From Thermoplasmata archaeon UBA184 (lineage in GTDB: Archaea > Thermoplasmatota > Thermoplasmata > Lutacidiplasmatales > UBA184): a stretch of 11,228 bases of DNA. The DNA is taken from NCBI GenBank assembly GCA_002495185.1, contig DAEB01000022.1, positions 2,952-14,179 of the forward strand, in the 5' to 3' direction. Position numbers and translations under genes: made by a program. Of the stretch, positions 1-6,098 are shown piece after piece (position 1 is the stretch's first letter; each line of letters begins with the position of its first letter). The notes under the pieces were generated by a model that had not been told where the DNA came from, made no database searches, and saw only the letters and a list, made by a program, of their open reading frames with translations.

Positions 1-737
1 GGCGTGATCCCGCCGCAGTAGCGGTTGCGCCCCGGAAGTCCGTGCGGGGGGACGCCGCTGCGAGGATTGCCTCGGATGAGGTCGTCGATCGAGAAGGTCT
101 TCCCCGTGCCGGGGGGGCCGAACAGCGCGAGGTGGAAACCGGTGGTCCCAGTGGGCCGGCCGGTCGGCGCGAGGAGCGGAGTGTCCGCGAGCGCGTACTG
201 CTGGAGGAGGGAGATCAGGGAGTCGAAGTAGAGTTCCTCGCCGAACAAGCCCTTGAAGTACGTCGCTAGTTTCTGAACGGTGAACGACCTCCCGAACTCG
301 ATCGTCGCTTCGAGCCGGTCCCGCAGGACCTCCCGGAGACGGTCGAGGAACTCGCCGTCCATCGCTCGGATCTCGGCGCGCTCGTCCGGGACCGGACCGA
401 GGGCGGACGTCTCCACCGCCTCGGAGCGTTCGACCTCGTCGAGCAGGAGTTGGCGCAGCTCCTCCGGGTAGGGGATCTGGTAGACCTTGTCGCCCCGGCC
501 CTCGGGGACCTCGGCGAGGAGACCTCGGCGTTTCAGCCGCGTGAGGAGGCGCGAAGGGTCCTCGAAGACCCGGTCCCGGAGGAGGCGGGTGCGGAACTCC
601 GAGAGTCGGAATCGTGCCGGTTGCGCGGCTAGGCCCCGCACGGTACGACGCCGGTCCGAGTCCGAGACCATGACGGCAAGGACCCGGGCCACCGGAACGT
701 CCGAAGCGAGAATCTCTAGTCCGGCGGGCGCTGCCAC
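1..737 (-). CDS. Winged-helix AAA-type ATPase, N-terminal part (3' end beyond window)
   Basis: This open frame runs from the left window edge to at least 737 on the minus strand without a stop. With a GTG start at 737, residues 10-95 are rich in Arg and Leu and read as a winged helix-turn-helix: a helix around RVLAVMVSD, a recognition-like helix around RLLTRLKRRGLL, and a wing ending in KVYQIPY. After a charged linker comes a Walker A motif, GPPGTGKT, at about residues 207-214, so the ATPase core begins here and the rest is cut off. Other starts are GTG at 692 and ATG at 671. I prefer 737 because it lies about 31 bp from the only TATA-like element and keeps helix 1 of the winged helix whole. 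Orc1/Cdc6 is unlikely because there the winged helix follows the ATPase. Likely a DNA-associated ATPase of unknown role; the family was not recognised. Confidence 0.72.
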   Translation of the reverse strand, partial: MAAPAGLEILASDVPVARVLAVMVSDSDRRRTVRGLAAQPARFRLSEFRTRLLRDRVFEDPSRLLTRLKRRGLLAEVPEGRGDKVYQIPYPEELRQLLLDEVERSEAVETSALGPVPDERAEIRAMDGEFLDRLREVLRDRLEATIEFGRSFTVQKLATYFKGLFGEELYFDSLISLLQQYALADTPLLAPTGRPTGTTGFHLALFGPPGTGKTFSIDDLIRGNPRSGVPPHGLPGRNRYCGGIT

Positions 738-763
738 TTTCCGCCGCGAGTCCCCCGACCGAC

Positions 764-772
764 TTATATTAT
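764..772. promoter_or_regulatory. Shared TATA-like element of a divergent promoter
   Basis: The 57-bp gap between the divergent ATPase and nuclease genes has a single AT-rich stretch, TTATATTAT, which reads ATAATATAA on the other strand. Its centre (768) is 27 bp from the plus-strand GTG at 795 and 31 bp from the minus-strand GTG at 737. Both distances suit archaeal transcription starting at or just before the start codon. No clear BRE is seen on either side. Confidence 0.55.
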
Positions 773-794
773 CCCACCCGAAGACTCTCCGACC

Positions 795-1349
795 GTGGTC
801 GGGCACAGCGCGTCCGCCTACGAGCGGGAGTTCCGGAGCCTGCTCGAGGGTCAGCCGGGAGCCGTTCGAGCGTATGCCCGAGCGCTCCCTCCGACCGAAC
901 GGTCCGAATTCGAAAGAGTGATCGAGCGACCGTTCCTGATCGTCCGTGCGGCCGGATCGCTCGGATTCGACCTGGTCGCGCTTCGACGAGAGTTCGCGTT
1001 CCCGATCGAGGTGAAAGCTTCGTCCGAGGCCGTGATTCGATTCTCGGCGGCGAGCGGTCGGGCGAACGAGCAGCTCGAGGCGCACCGCAAAGCGGTCTCG
1101 CGGGTCGGCCTCACGGTCCTCTACGCGTACCGAAGGATCGGGCTTCGCTCGGGCGAGACCTGGCGCGTGTTCGTCGCGGGCGAGCTTCCGGAAACGGGAG
1201 TCCTTCGCCTCGTCTGCCGGCGGTTGCCTCCGGTGAGCACGACCCCCGACGGCAACGGGATTCTCCGATGGGAAGAGGGCCTTCCGCTCTCGCGGTTTCT
1301 CTATCAGGCTCTCTTTCTTATGGACCCCATCGGTCGGTCGCGCGGATGA
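795..1349 (+). CDS. Hjc-like PD-(D/E)xK nuclease
   Basis: A 184-residue protein with the signature of the archaeal Holliday-junction resolvase (Hjc) branch of the PD-(D/E)xK nucleases. Visible features are an N-terminal acidic helix (AYEREFRSLLE, about 8-18), GSLGFD with Asp59 as the first metal ligand, and IEVKAS with Glu72 and Lys74 as the E-x-K pair. A helix around QLEAHRKAVSRVG and the strand LTVLYAYR follow. Hjc proteins cut four-way DNA junctions, but this one is longer than the usual 120-140 residues: it has about 55 extra C-terminal residues, so its substrate may differ. The GTG start at 795 fits a leaderless transcript from the TATA at 764-772. Its TGA overlaps the ATG of the thiolase gene, so the two are probably translationally coupled. 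Nuclease fold fairly sure; resolvase function inferred. Confidence 0.72.
   Translation: MVGHSASAYEREFRSLLEGQPGAVRAYARALPPTERSEFERVIERPFLIVRAAGSLGFDLVALRREFAFPIEVKASSEAVIRFSAASGRANEQLEAHRKAVSRVGLTVLYAYRRIGLRSGETWRVFVAGELPETGVLRLVCRRLPPVSTTPDGNGILRWEEGLPLSRFLYQALFLMDPIGRSRG
1313..1321 (+). promoter_or_regulatory. TATA-like box for the thiolase gene, inside the nuclease gene
   Basis: The string CTTTCTTAT lies about 28 bp before the ATG at 1346. The same octamer CTTTCTTA lies about 28 bp before the Nudix GTG at 7770. This would give the thiolase a leaderless transcript of its own besides read-through from the nuclease promoter. Weak motif; position is the main support. Confidence 0.35.
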
Positions 1350-2479
1350 CGGTCCACCTTGCCTCGGTCGGGATGGGGCGATTCGGCAAACGTCCCGAGG
1401 GCCTCATCGACCTCTCGGCGGAGGCCGCGCACCTGGCCCTGGAGGGTGTGGGCCGGAAGCCGATCGACCTGCTCGTCGCCGGCTCGATGTTCGCTCAGGG
1501 TCCCCATGGCCGAGAAGCGCTCCTCCCGCGCCTTGCGGGCCGGCTGGGCCTCGAATCCGCCTCGGGATTCCGCGTCGACTCGTCGAGCGGAACGGGGGGC
1601 ATGGCGTTCCATGCGGCCGTGGTCGCCCTCGAAAGCGGCCGGTTCGAGCGGGCACTGGTCGTCGCGGCGGAGAAGATGACCGACCGCACGACCGCGGAGA
1701 GTACGAAAGACCTCTCGTCGTCCCTGCACGTGAGCGAGGTCGCATCGGGCGCGACGATGCCCGCGCTCGCCGCGATCGTGGCGTCGAGGTACATGGAGCG
1801 CTACCAGCTCACGAGCCGGATCTGCGACGTGGCGACGGTCCATGCGCGAGCGATGGCTGCCCGGAACCCGAACGCGCATTTCCAGAAGCCGGTCACGCTC
1901 GAGGAGGCCGCGAACAGCCGACCGGTCGCGCTGCCACTTCGGCTCCTTCACTGTTCGGCGATCTCGGACGGGGCGACGGCGGTCGTCCTCGAGAAGGGGA
2001 GCGGACCGGCGACCGTGCTCGGCTTGGGCCAGGGGTTCGACGCCCTACGGATCGTTGACCGCGAGGACCTGACCGCGTTCCTCGCGACGCGGATCGCTGC
2101 GCGACGGGCCTACGAGTCCGCGCACCTGACGCGTAAGGAGGTCGGTGTGCTCGAGGTCCACGACGCCTTCTCCCCGTTCACCCTCATCCACCTCGAGGAC
2201 CTCGGATTCTGCGGCCCGGGGGAGGCGATCGGGTGGTTCGACAAGGATTGGGTGGGGCTCAACGGCCGCCTTCCCGTGAACCCGAGCGGTGGCGTCGTTG
2301 GCCGAGGGCATCCGGTCGCCGCATCGGGGCTCGCGGAGATCGCCGAGGTCGCGCTGCAGCTTCGGGGAGAGGCGGGAGCCCACTCGGTCGGGACCCGGCC
2401 CAAGGTGGGCCTCGCCCAGACGATCAGCGGGATCGGCTCCCAGAACCTCGTGACGATCCTCGGTCGGGTGGGGTCGTGA
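1346..2479 (+). CDS. Thiolase-fold enzyme (SCP2-type/archaeal thiolase family) with Ser at the nucleophile position
   Basis: A 377-residue protein over the full length of the archaeal/SCP2-type thiolase family, whose members normally make or cleave acetoacetyl-CoA-like substrates together with a DUF35 partner. Family landmarks are LLHCSAISDGATAVVL in the middle, HDAFSPF at 272-278 and GHPVAASG with His322. The loop that normally reads VEAACASGG is VDSSSGTGG here (77-85), so Ser81 replaces the nucleophilic Cys. The C-terminal region has SGIGSQN and no second catalytic Cys. Ordinary Claisen chemistry through a Cys-acyl intermediate is therefore doubtful. A thiolase-fold retro-aldolase like Ltp2, which also works with a DUF35 protein, is one alternative. 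The ATG at 1346 overlaps the nuclease TGA as ATGA, and its own stop overlaps the DUF35 start as GTGA. The family is certain, the reaction is not. Confidence 0.88.
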   Translation: MTVHLASVGMGRFGKRPEGLIDLSAEAAHLALEGVGRKPIDLLVAGSMFAQGPHGREALLPRLAGRLGLESASGFRVDSSSGTGGMAFHAAVVALESGRFERALVVAAEKMTDRTTAESTKDLSSSLHVSEVASGATMPALAAIVASRYMERYQLTSRICDVATVHARAMAARNPNAHFQKPVTLEEAANSRPVALPLRLLHCSAISDGATAVVLEKGSGPATVLGLGQGFDALRIVDREDLTAFLATRIAARRAYESAHLTRKEVGVLEVHDAFSPFTLIHLEDLGFCGPGEAIGWFDKDWVGLNGRLPVNPSGGVVGRGHPVAASGLAEIAEVALQLRGEAGAHSVGTRPKVGLAQTISGIGSQNLVTILGRVGS

Positions 2480-2799
2480 GCGGTTCGGCGACGATCGAGC
2501 TGAGCCTCTGCCGTTCGTGTCACACGCGCTTCCTTCCGACCGATGGTCCGTGCCCGAAGTGCGGGTCGGTTGACTGCGTCCCGTACGCCGGGGGGGCGGT
2601 CGGAAAGGTCCTCGCGGCGACCGAGCTTCTGGTTCCCGCGACCGGCTGGCAGGCGCCGCACCGGCTCGCGCTCGTGGAGCTCACGGACGCGGTCCGAGTG
2701 CTCGCCGTGGTCGACGGCCCGAGCCCGTCGCAAGGTGCGCTCGTCGAGGTTCGGAAAGACGGGGAAATCTACCGCGCGCGTTCCGAGCCCAGTCCATAG
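2476..2799 (+). CDS. DUF35 zinc-ribbon/OB-fold protein, partner of the thiolase
   Basis: A 107-residue DUF35 protein. Residues about 12-31 form a rubredoxin-like zinc ribbon with two CxxC knuckles (CRSC and CPKC). The rest is an OB-fold of short strands, such as GKVLAATELLV, RLALVELTDAVRVLAVVDG and GALVEVRKDG. In archaea DUF35 proteins bind acyl-CoA and bridge or channel substrate for the adjacent thiolase; in actinobacterial steroid breakdown a DUF35 domain pairs with an aldolase of thiolase fold. The GTG start overlaps the thiolase TGA (GTGA), which argues for coupled translation and a stoichiometric complex. It is at the short end for the family because little precedes the zinc ribbon. Its TAG stop lies 6 bp from the 3' end of the convergent tRNA gene. 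Confidence 0.86.
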   Translation: MSGSATIELSLCRSCHTRFLPTDGPCPKCGSVDCVPYAGGAVGKVLAATELLVPATGWQAPHRLALVELTDAVRVLAVVDGPSPSQGALVEVRKDGEIYRARSEPSP

Positions 2800-2805
2800 G
2801 TGGGA

Positions 2806-2921
2806 CGCGGGGAGGGGGACGTCCCGGAGGGCGGCTTCGGCCGACCCCCCTTTTGAACCCCCGAGGTGAAACCACCACTGGATTAGCAATCCAGCGCCTT
2901 ACCGGGCTGGGCTATCCCCGC
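2806..2921 (-). tRNA. tRNA-Ser(GCU) with a T-loop intron
   Basis: Read on the minus strand, this folds as a complete serine tRNA. The acceptor stem GCGGGGA (2921-2915) pairs perfectly with TCCCCGC (2813-2807). U8 and A9 are followed by a 3-bp D-stem and a loop with GG. The anticodon arm is CTGGA-TTGCTAA-TCCAG with anticodon GCU at 2887-2885 (codons AGC/AGU). A 15-nt variable arm has a GGTG/CACC stem, as expected for Ser, and the discriminator is G73. No CCA is encoded. The T-arm works only if 32 nt (2820-2851) are removed, giving a GGGGG/CCCCC stem and the loop TTCAAAT; the mature RNA is then 84 nt. The arms add up exactly, which supports the model over a pseudogene. Confidence 0.9.
2820..2851 (-). 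other. 32-nt archaeal tRNA intron with bulge-helix-bulge junction, position 59/60
   Basis: The intron lies between nucleotides 59 and 60 of tRNA-Ser(GCU). The junction folds as the motif used by archaeal splicing endonuclease. The T-stem GGGGG/CCCCC is the outer helix. TTCA faces GGGA as a 4-position central helix (T-A, T.G, C-G and one A/G mismatch). A 3-nt bulge AAA lies on the 5' side and a 3-nt bulge CGT on the 3' side. The inner helix is GGGGGG/CCCTCC (one G.T), a bulged T, then CGGC-CGAA-GCCG. Cutting after the second nucleotide of each bulge gives the loop TTCAAAT. Position and ends are inferred from this fold. Confidence 0.8.
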
Positions 2922-2947
2922 GCGTGGCCCTCGAGCCGTGTCCGCTC

Positions 2948-2960
2948 CTTAAACCTTCGG
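2948..2960 (-). promoter_or_regulatory. Promoter of tRNA-Ser (BRE + TATA)
   Basis: On the minus strand CCGAAGG (BRE-like) is followed by TTTAAG, centred about 30 bp upstream of the mature tRNA 5' end at 2921. This is normal archaeal spacing. It is one of the few AT-rich spots in the 298 bp between the DUF35 gene and the dehydrogenase gene; the rest of that stretch is the tRNA and GC-rich spacer. Confidence 0.6.
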
Positions 2961-3058
2961 TTGGGAACCGGTGGTGCGACGTTCTTCGAAGCGAGCCGCG
3001 ACGGTTTCGGGTCCGGGACCGACCCGCAACGTCGTCCGGCAGGCGCCCTCACCGGTAG

Positions 3059-3066
3059 GTTATGTA
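3059..3066 (+). promoter_or_regulatory. TATA-like box of the hydroxyacyl-CoA dehydrogenase gene
   Basis: GTTATGTA is the only AT-rich octamer near the start, centred about 35 bp before the ATG at 3098. This predicts a very short leader of several nucleotides. No purine-rich BRE is evident. Confidence 0.4.
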
Positions 3067-3097
3067 GCGGGTCCGTGCTCCCACGCCCGGGGCCGGT

Positions 3098-4063
3098 ATG
3101 CGGGTCGCAAAGGCAGGCGTCGTGGGCGCCGGGACGATGGGAGCCGCCATCGCGGAGGTCTTCGCCCTCAACGGAATCGAGGTCTACCTGAAGGATATCG
3201 ACCTCCCGCTCGTCGACAAGGGGCTCACCCGGGTCCGCGAGTACGTCCAGGAGCTCGTCCGGTTCCACGAGGGCCGGGCCCAGAAGGAGATCGACCGGAT
3301 CACCGAGGAGGCGGGGGAGCTCACGGAGGAGCAGAAGGCGAAGGTCCGCGAGAAGCTCGCCCCCAAGTTCTCGAAGGACCGGGGGAACGACGCGATCGCG
3401 CGGGTCTACGGAACGACCGAGTACCGGCCGTTCGCGGAGGTCGACTTCGTCGTCGAGGCCGTCTTCGAAAAGGAGGAGGTCAAGCGACCGGTCCTCGAGG
3501 CCCTGGACGAGGTTCTTCCGGAGCACGCCGTGATCGGCTCGAACACCTCCTCCCTCTCCATCACGCGGCTCGCCCGAGGGCTGAGGCACGCCCGCCAGAC
3601 GCTCGTCGTCCACTTCTTCAACCCCCCGACGACACTTCCGCTCGTCGAGGTCTCGGGAGGCGTCGACACCCGGGAGGACGTCATCACCGACACGATCGAC
3701 TTCCTGCAGGGGCTGCGGAACCACCGGTACCCGCTCGTCCCGATCCGGATCAAGGAGTCGCCGGCGTTCCTTGTCAATCGGCTGTTGATCCCGGTCCTGA
3801 ACGAAGCGTCGTTCGCGCTCGACGAGGGCGTCGCCTCGGCCCGCGACATCGACCTCGCGATGAAGACGGGGGCGGGGATGCCGATGGGGCCGTTCGAACT
3901 CGCCGACATGATCGGCCTCGACGTCTCGCTCGAGGTCGCCGAAACGCTGTTCCGGGAGTACGGGGACCCCAAGTATCGGCCGTCGACCCTGCTCCGTCGC
4001 CTGGTCGACGCGGGCCACCTGGGCCGCAAGACCGGACGCGGGTTCTACGACTATTCGACGTGA
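3098..4063 (+). CDS. 3-hydroxyacyl-CoA dehydrogenase, single-function type
   Basis: A 321-residue NAD-dependent 3-hydroxyacyl-CoA dehydrogenase that interconverts 3-hydroxyacyl-CoA and 3-ketoacyl-CoA. The Rossmann fold opens with GVVGAGTMG (Gly10, Gly12, Gly15), and Asp33 ends the second strand, which favours NAD. SNTSS is at 148-152. The catalytic His172 lies in HFFNP, with Glu184 in VEVSGG and Asn227 in FLVNRLL. The C-terminal dimerisation domain ends with the family motif GRKTGRGFYDYS. It is about 40 residues longer than the 280-residue bacterial short form; most of the extra length is a charged helical segment at about 50-95, and no hydratase domain is fused. It lies 60 bp ahead of the SCP2 gene on the same strand, consistent with lipid or acyl-CoA metabolism. 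Confidence 0.93.
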   Translation: MRVAKAGVVGAGTMGAAIAEVFALNGIEVYLKDIDLPLVDKGLTRVREYVQELVRFHEGRAQKEIDRITEEAGELTEEQKAKVREKLAPKFSKDRGNDAIARVYGTTEYRPFAEVDFVVEAVFEKEEVKRPVLEALDEVLPEHAVIGSNTSSLSITRLARGLRHARQTLVVHFFNPPTTLPLVEVSGGVDTREDVITDTIDFLQGLRNHRYPLVPIRIKESPAFLVNRLLIPVLNEASFALDEGVASARDIDLAMKTGAGMPMGPFELADMIGLDVSLEVAETLFREYGDPKYRPSTLLRRLVDAGHLGRKTGRGFYDYST

Positions 4064-4123
4064 GCTGCCTCGGGAGCGGCTCGCCGGATACTCTCATAGT
4101 TCCCCGCGCGGTGGTCGGGAGCG

Positions 4124-4522
4124 ATGAAGTTCCCGTCCGAAGAGTGGGCAGCGGCGTTCCGCGACGCGATCAACCAGAACGAAGCGTACCGCGAAGCGGC
4201 CAAGGCCTGGGAGGGAGACATCGTCTTCCTGGTCCGGATGCCGGACCCGACCGCGGCCTCGCCGGGAGTCCATCTCGCGCTCGCGCATGGGACGTGCTCG
4301 TCCGCGTCCTACTACCCCGACGCGCGGGAGGTCTCGAGCGAGTTCGTCTACGAAGGGAGTCCCGAGAACTGGAAGAAGCTCCTCGCGGGAGAGACCGACC
4401 CGGTCAAGGCGATCCTCGAGGGCACCTTCCGAATCAAGGGGAACCTCGCGAAGGCGATGCGGTTCACGCGCGCCGCGAAGGAGCTCGTCGAGACGGCGGC
4501 GAAGATACCGACCGACCCCTGA
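4124..4522 (+). CDS. SCP2 sterol-carrier-like lipid-binding protein
   Basis: A 132-residue single-domain protein of the SCP2 sterol-carrier family. It starts with an amphipathic helix (EEWAAAFRDAINQNEAYR), continues with the strands DIVFLVRM and GVHLALAHGTC, and ends with the family-typical run SPENWKKLLAGETDPVKAIL plus a C-terminal helix containing KAMRFTRAAKELV. SCP2 domains bind acyl chains, acyl-CoA or sterol-like lipids in a hydrophobic tunnel and have no catalytic residues. A role in presenting acyl-CoA to the neighbouring dehydrogenase is inferred from context. The ATG at 4124 is about 27 bp after a weak TATA-like TCATAGT at 4094-4100, so it may have its own leaderless transcript as well as read-through from the dehydrogenase. 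It converges with the next gene, the stops lying 15 bp apart. Confidence 0.85.
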   Translation: MKFPSEEWAAAFRDAINQNEAYREAAKAWEGDIVFLVRMPDPTAASPGVHLALAHGTCSSASYYPDAREVSSEFVYEGSPENWKKLLAGETDPVKAILEGTFRIKGNLAKAMRFTRAAKELVETAAKIPTDP

Positions 4523-4537
4523 CCGGTCGCCCACCGC

Positions 4538-5605
4538 TTACGCGGAGGGGGCCGGGGACGGGGGGCGGGCAGCTGACGAAGGCACTGTCGGTCCCGAATT
4601 CGTCGACGCTGCGGTGGGAGTCGGTTTGGCCGCCGGCCCCACCGTCGGGGGAGCCGCTGGCTTCGGTGGCATGCTCGGGGGCTTCGGCGGCGGGGGCAAG
4701 AGGTTCTTCGTCAGGAACGCGACGATCTTGGTCCAAGCCGCTTCCGCCTTGCCGACCTCGTAGGCGGGGAGGTCCCGGGCGAGGAAGTTGTGCCGCGCCC
4801 CCGGGATCTCCACGAATTCGAAGGAGCCGTGGGTAGAGGATTGGGCCGCGACGATCTGGCTCCACGCCTTCGCGGTCGACCGGTCGGATGCTCCCCGAAC
4901 GTAGAGGACCGGAACCGTCACGAGGTTCGCGAGGTCGGGCGGGTGAACCGGCATCGGATAGGCGAGGGCGACCGCGGCGACCCGGGTGTCCTCGGCCGCG
5001 AGCGCGAGGGCGAGGCTGGCTCCGTACGATGTTCCGAACACGGCGGCCTTCGAGGGGTCGACCATCTCCCGGGACCGCAGGTAGTCGAGCGCGTCCCGGT
5101 AGAGCTGGAGAGCCCGACGGACCCGGGGCGAGGTGACGGGGACCCCTCCGCGCATCCGGACCCCCGAACGGAGGGCGAGGTGCAGGCGAGCGGTGCTCTC
5201 GTCGGACTTGAACAGGTCCGGCACGAGGACCTCGAAGCCGGCGCGGGCGAAACGGATCGCAGCATCGAGCATCGTCGTCGTGATCCCGTACGTGTCCGGC
5301 GTGAGGAGCACGACCGGATGCTTGACGGTCTTCGTGGGGGTGAGCACGATGCCCTGGGCCGTTTCCGAGCCGGTGGCGCTCGTCTCGAACGTCACCCGGT
5401 CGCTCCGATAGACGGGGTTCGGGACCCCGGGCTTCTTGTCGGTCTTGAGCCAGGTCTTGTTCAGGAAGTCGAGGACGCAGAGCTTGAACCGCTCCTTCGA
5501 GAGGACGACGACCGCCTGGCGCTCGCCGCAGATGTCGCAGACGCCCACGACCCCGCTTCCGAAGTGGAGGTCCGGAAGGTTGAGCAGCCGGTCGTCGTCG
5601 CGCAT
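4538..5605 (-). CDS. Dienelactone-hydrolase-family alpha/beta hydrolase with N-terminal Cys motif and Pro-rich tail
   Basis: A 355-residue protein in three parts. Residues 1-55 carry CDIC (Cys23, Cys26) and a third Cys43, resembling a small treble-clef or zinc-knuckle module with no obvious fourth Cys. Residues 65-300 are an alpha/beta hydrolase of the dienelactone hydrolase family: nucleophile elbow GTSYG with Ser193, Asp241 in RGASDRS and His272 in GARHNF. Family members with Cys hydrolyse dienelactones; Ser is common in broader esterase or peptidase-like members, so the substrate is unknown. Residues 303-355 are a Pro/Ala/Ser/Thr-rich tail that looks disordered. No signal peptide or membrane segment is seen. 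The start follows GGTGAG with ordinary spacing. It is the last gene of a minus-strand run, 39 bp after the PIN gene. Confidence 0.85.
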   Translation of the reverse strand: MRDDDRLLNLPDLHFGSGVVGVCDICGERQAVVVLSKERFKLCVLDFLNKTWLKTDKKPGVPNPVYRSDRVTFETSATGSETAQGIVLTPTKTVKHPVVLLTPDTYGITTTMLDAAIRFARAGFEVLVPDLFKSDESTARLHLALRSGVRMRGGVPVTSPRVRRALQLYRDALDYLRSREMVDPSKAAVFGTSYGASLALALAAEDTRVAAVALAYPMPVHPPDLANLVTVPVLYVRGASDRSTAKAWSQIVAAQSSTHGSFEFVEIPGARHNFLARDLPAYEVGKAEAAWTKIVAFLTKNLLPPPPKPPSMPPKPAAPPTVGPAAKPTPTAASTNSGPTVPSSAARPPSPAPSA

Positions 5606-5642
5606 CGGCTCACCGAAAGGGCATGCGCACGAGCCAGGCCCG

Positions 5643-5650
5643 ATTCATAA
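5643..5650 (-). promoter_or_regulatory. Possible TATA-like box of the hydrolase gene
   Basis: TTATGAAT on the minus strand is centred about 42 bp before the hydrolase ATG at 5605. It would start transcription near 5620, leaving a leader of about 15 nt that holds the Shine-Dalgarno-like GGTGAG. It overlaps the stop codon of the PIN gene, so the hydrolase may be transcribed separately. Confidence 0.4.
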
Positions 5651-6064
5651 CCGTTGCCGACGGCGCGGTGCCCGGCCCCGCGGAAGACCCTCGACGCGCG
5701 GTCCGGCGGTCCGGGTTCCGAGACGCAGCTCGAGGCGGTGCCGGTCTCTCGGCGCGAGCACGTCCACCCCCCGTTCTCGAAGGCGCTTCCCGAGCGCCCG
5801 GTCGGCGGTGAGCACCCGGACGTCATGTTGTGCGGCGTACTCGAGGATCGCGTCATCTCCCCGGCCCTCGACTCGAAGGATCGGGAGCGTTCGCGCGAAC
5901 GCCGCGGCTGCTCGGGCACCCTGTACGTCACGCTCGACCAGGCTGTCGAGCTCCTCGAGGACGGAGGACGGCACCCTCAGGGCGGACCCGGGGTGAATTC
6001 TCTCGGCCTCGTCCGCGAGGGGAAACCGGACGCGGACCGCCAACAAGAGCGCGTTGGCGTCCAA
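5645..6064 (-). CDS. Small PIN-domain protein (VapC9/Fcf1-like), start uncertain
   Basis: A PIN-domain protein of about 139 residues. It has the usual acidic pattern: LLDANALLLA at the N-terminus (first catalytic Asp), VPSSVLEELDSLVER (Glu38, TTG numbering), GRGDDAILEYA (Asp70/Asp71) and VLTADRALGKRLRERG (Asp88). The layout resembles the archaeal VapC9/Fcf1-like PIN proteins, metal-dependent RNases; no antitoxin-like gene flanks it, so a solitary RNA-processing role seems likelier than toxin-antitoxin. The C-terminal tail is Arg-rich. The start is a problem: between the synthetase stop (6099-6101) and the domain there is no in-frame ATG or GTG. The TTG at 6064 would clip the first strand, TVLL. 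A rare start codon or a sequence error is possible. It lies between the synthetase and the hydrolase on the same strand. Confidence 0.68.
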   Translation of the reverse strand: MDANALLLAVRVRFPLADEAERIHPGSALRVPSSVLEELDSLVERDVQGARAAAAFARTLPILRVEGRGDDAILEYAAQHDVRVLTADRALGKRLRERGVDVLAPRDRHRLELRLGTRTAGPRVEGLPRGRAPRRRQRL

Positions 6065-6098
6065 GAGGACGGTCCGTCGGGTTCGGCCGCCGCCCGGG

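Noticed and set aside
1..737. Orc1/Cdc6 replication initiator
   Set aside because: The winged helix precedes the Walker A motif, opposite to Orc1/Cdc6 order, and there is no origin-like repeat set nearby.
1268..1345. Upstream extension of the thiolase to the ATG at 1268
   Set aside because: The extra residues overlap the nuclease C-terminus in another frame and look random. The ATG at 1346 matches the normal family start and the ATGA overlap.
2806..2921. tRNA pseudogene with a broken T-arm
   Set aside because: Excising 32 nt restores a perfect T-stem and consensus loop, and the junction has bulge-helix-bulge form, so an intron explains it better.
2912..4018. 368-residue minus-strand frame opposite the dehydrogenase
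   Set aside because: Mirror frame rich in Asp, Arg and Leu, with no motif; the plus-strand dehydrogenase is unambiguous.
2971..4836. 621-residue open frame on the plus strand
   Set aside because: Shadow of the dehydrogenase and SCP2 genes in another frame. It is Arg/Gly/Pro-rich with no domain, as expected in GC-rich DNA.
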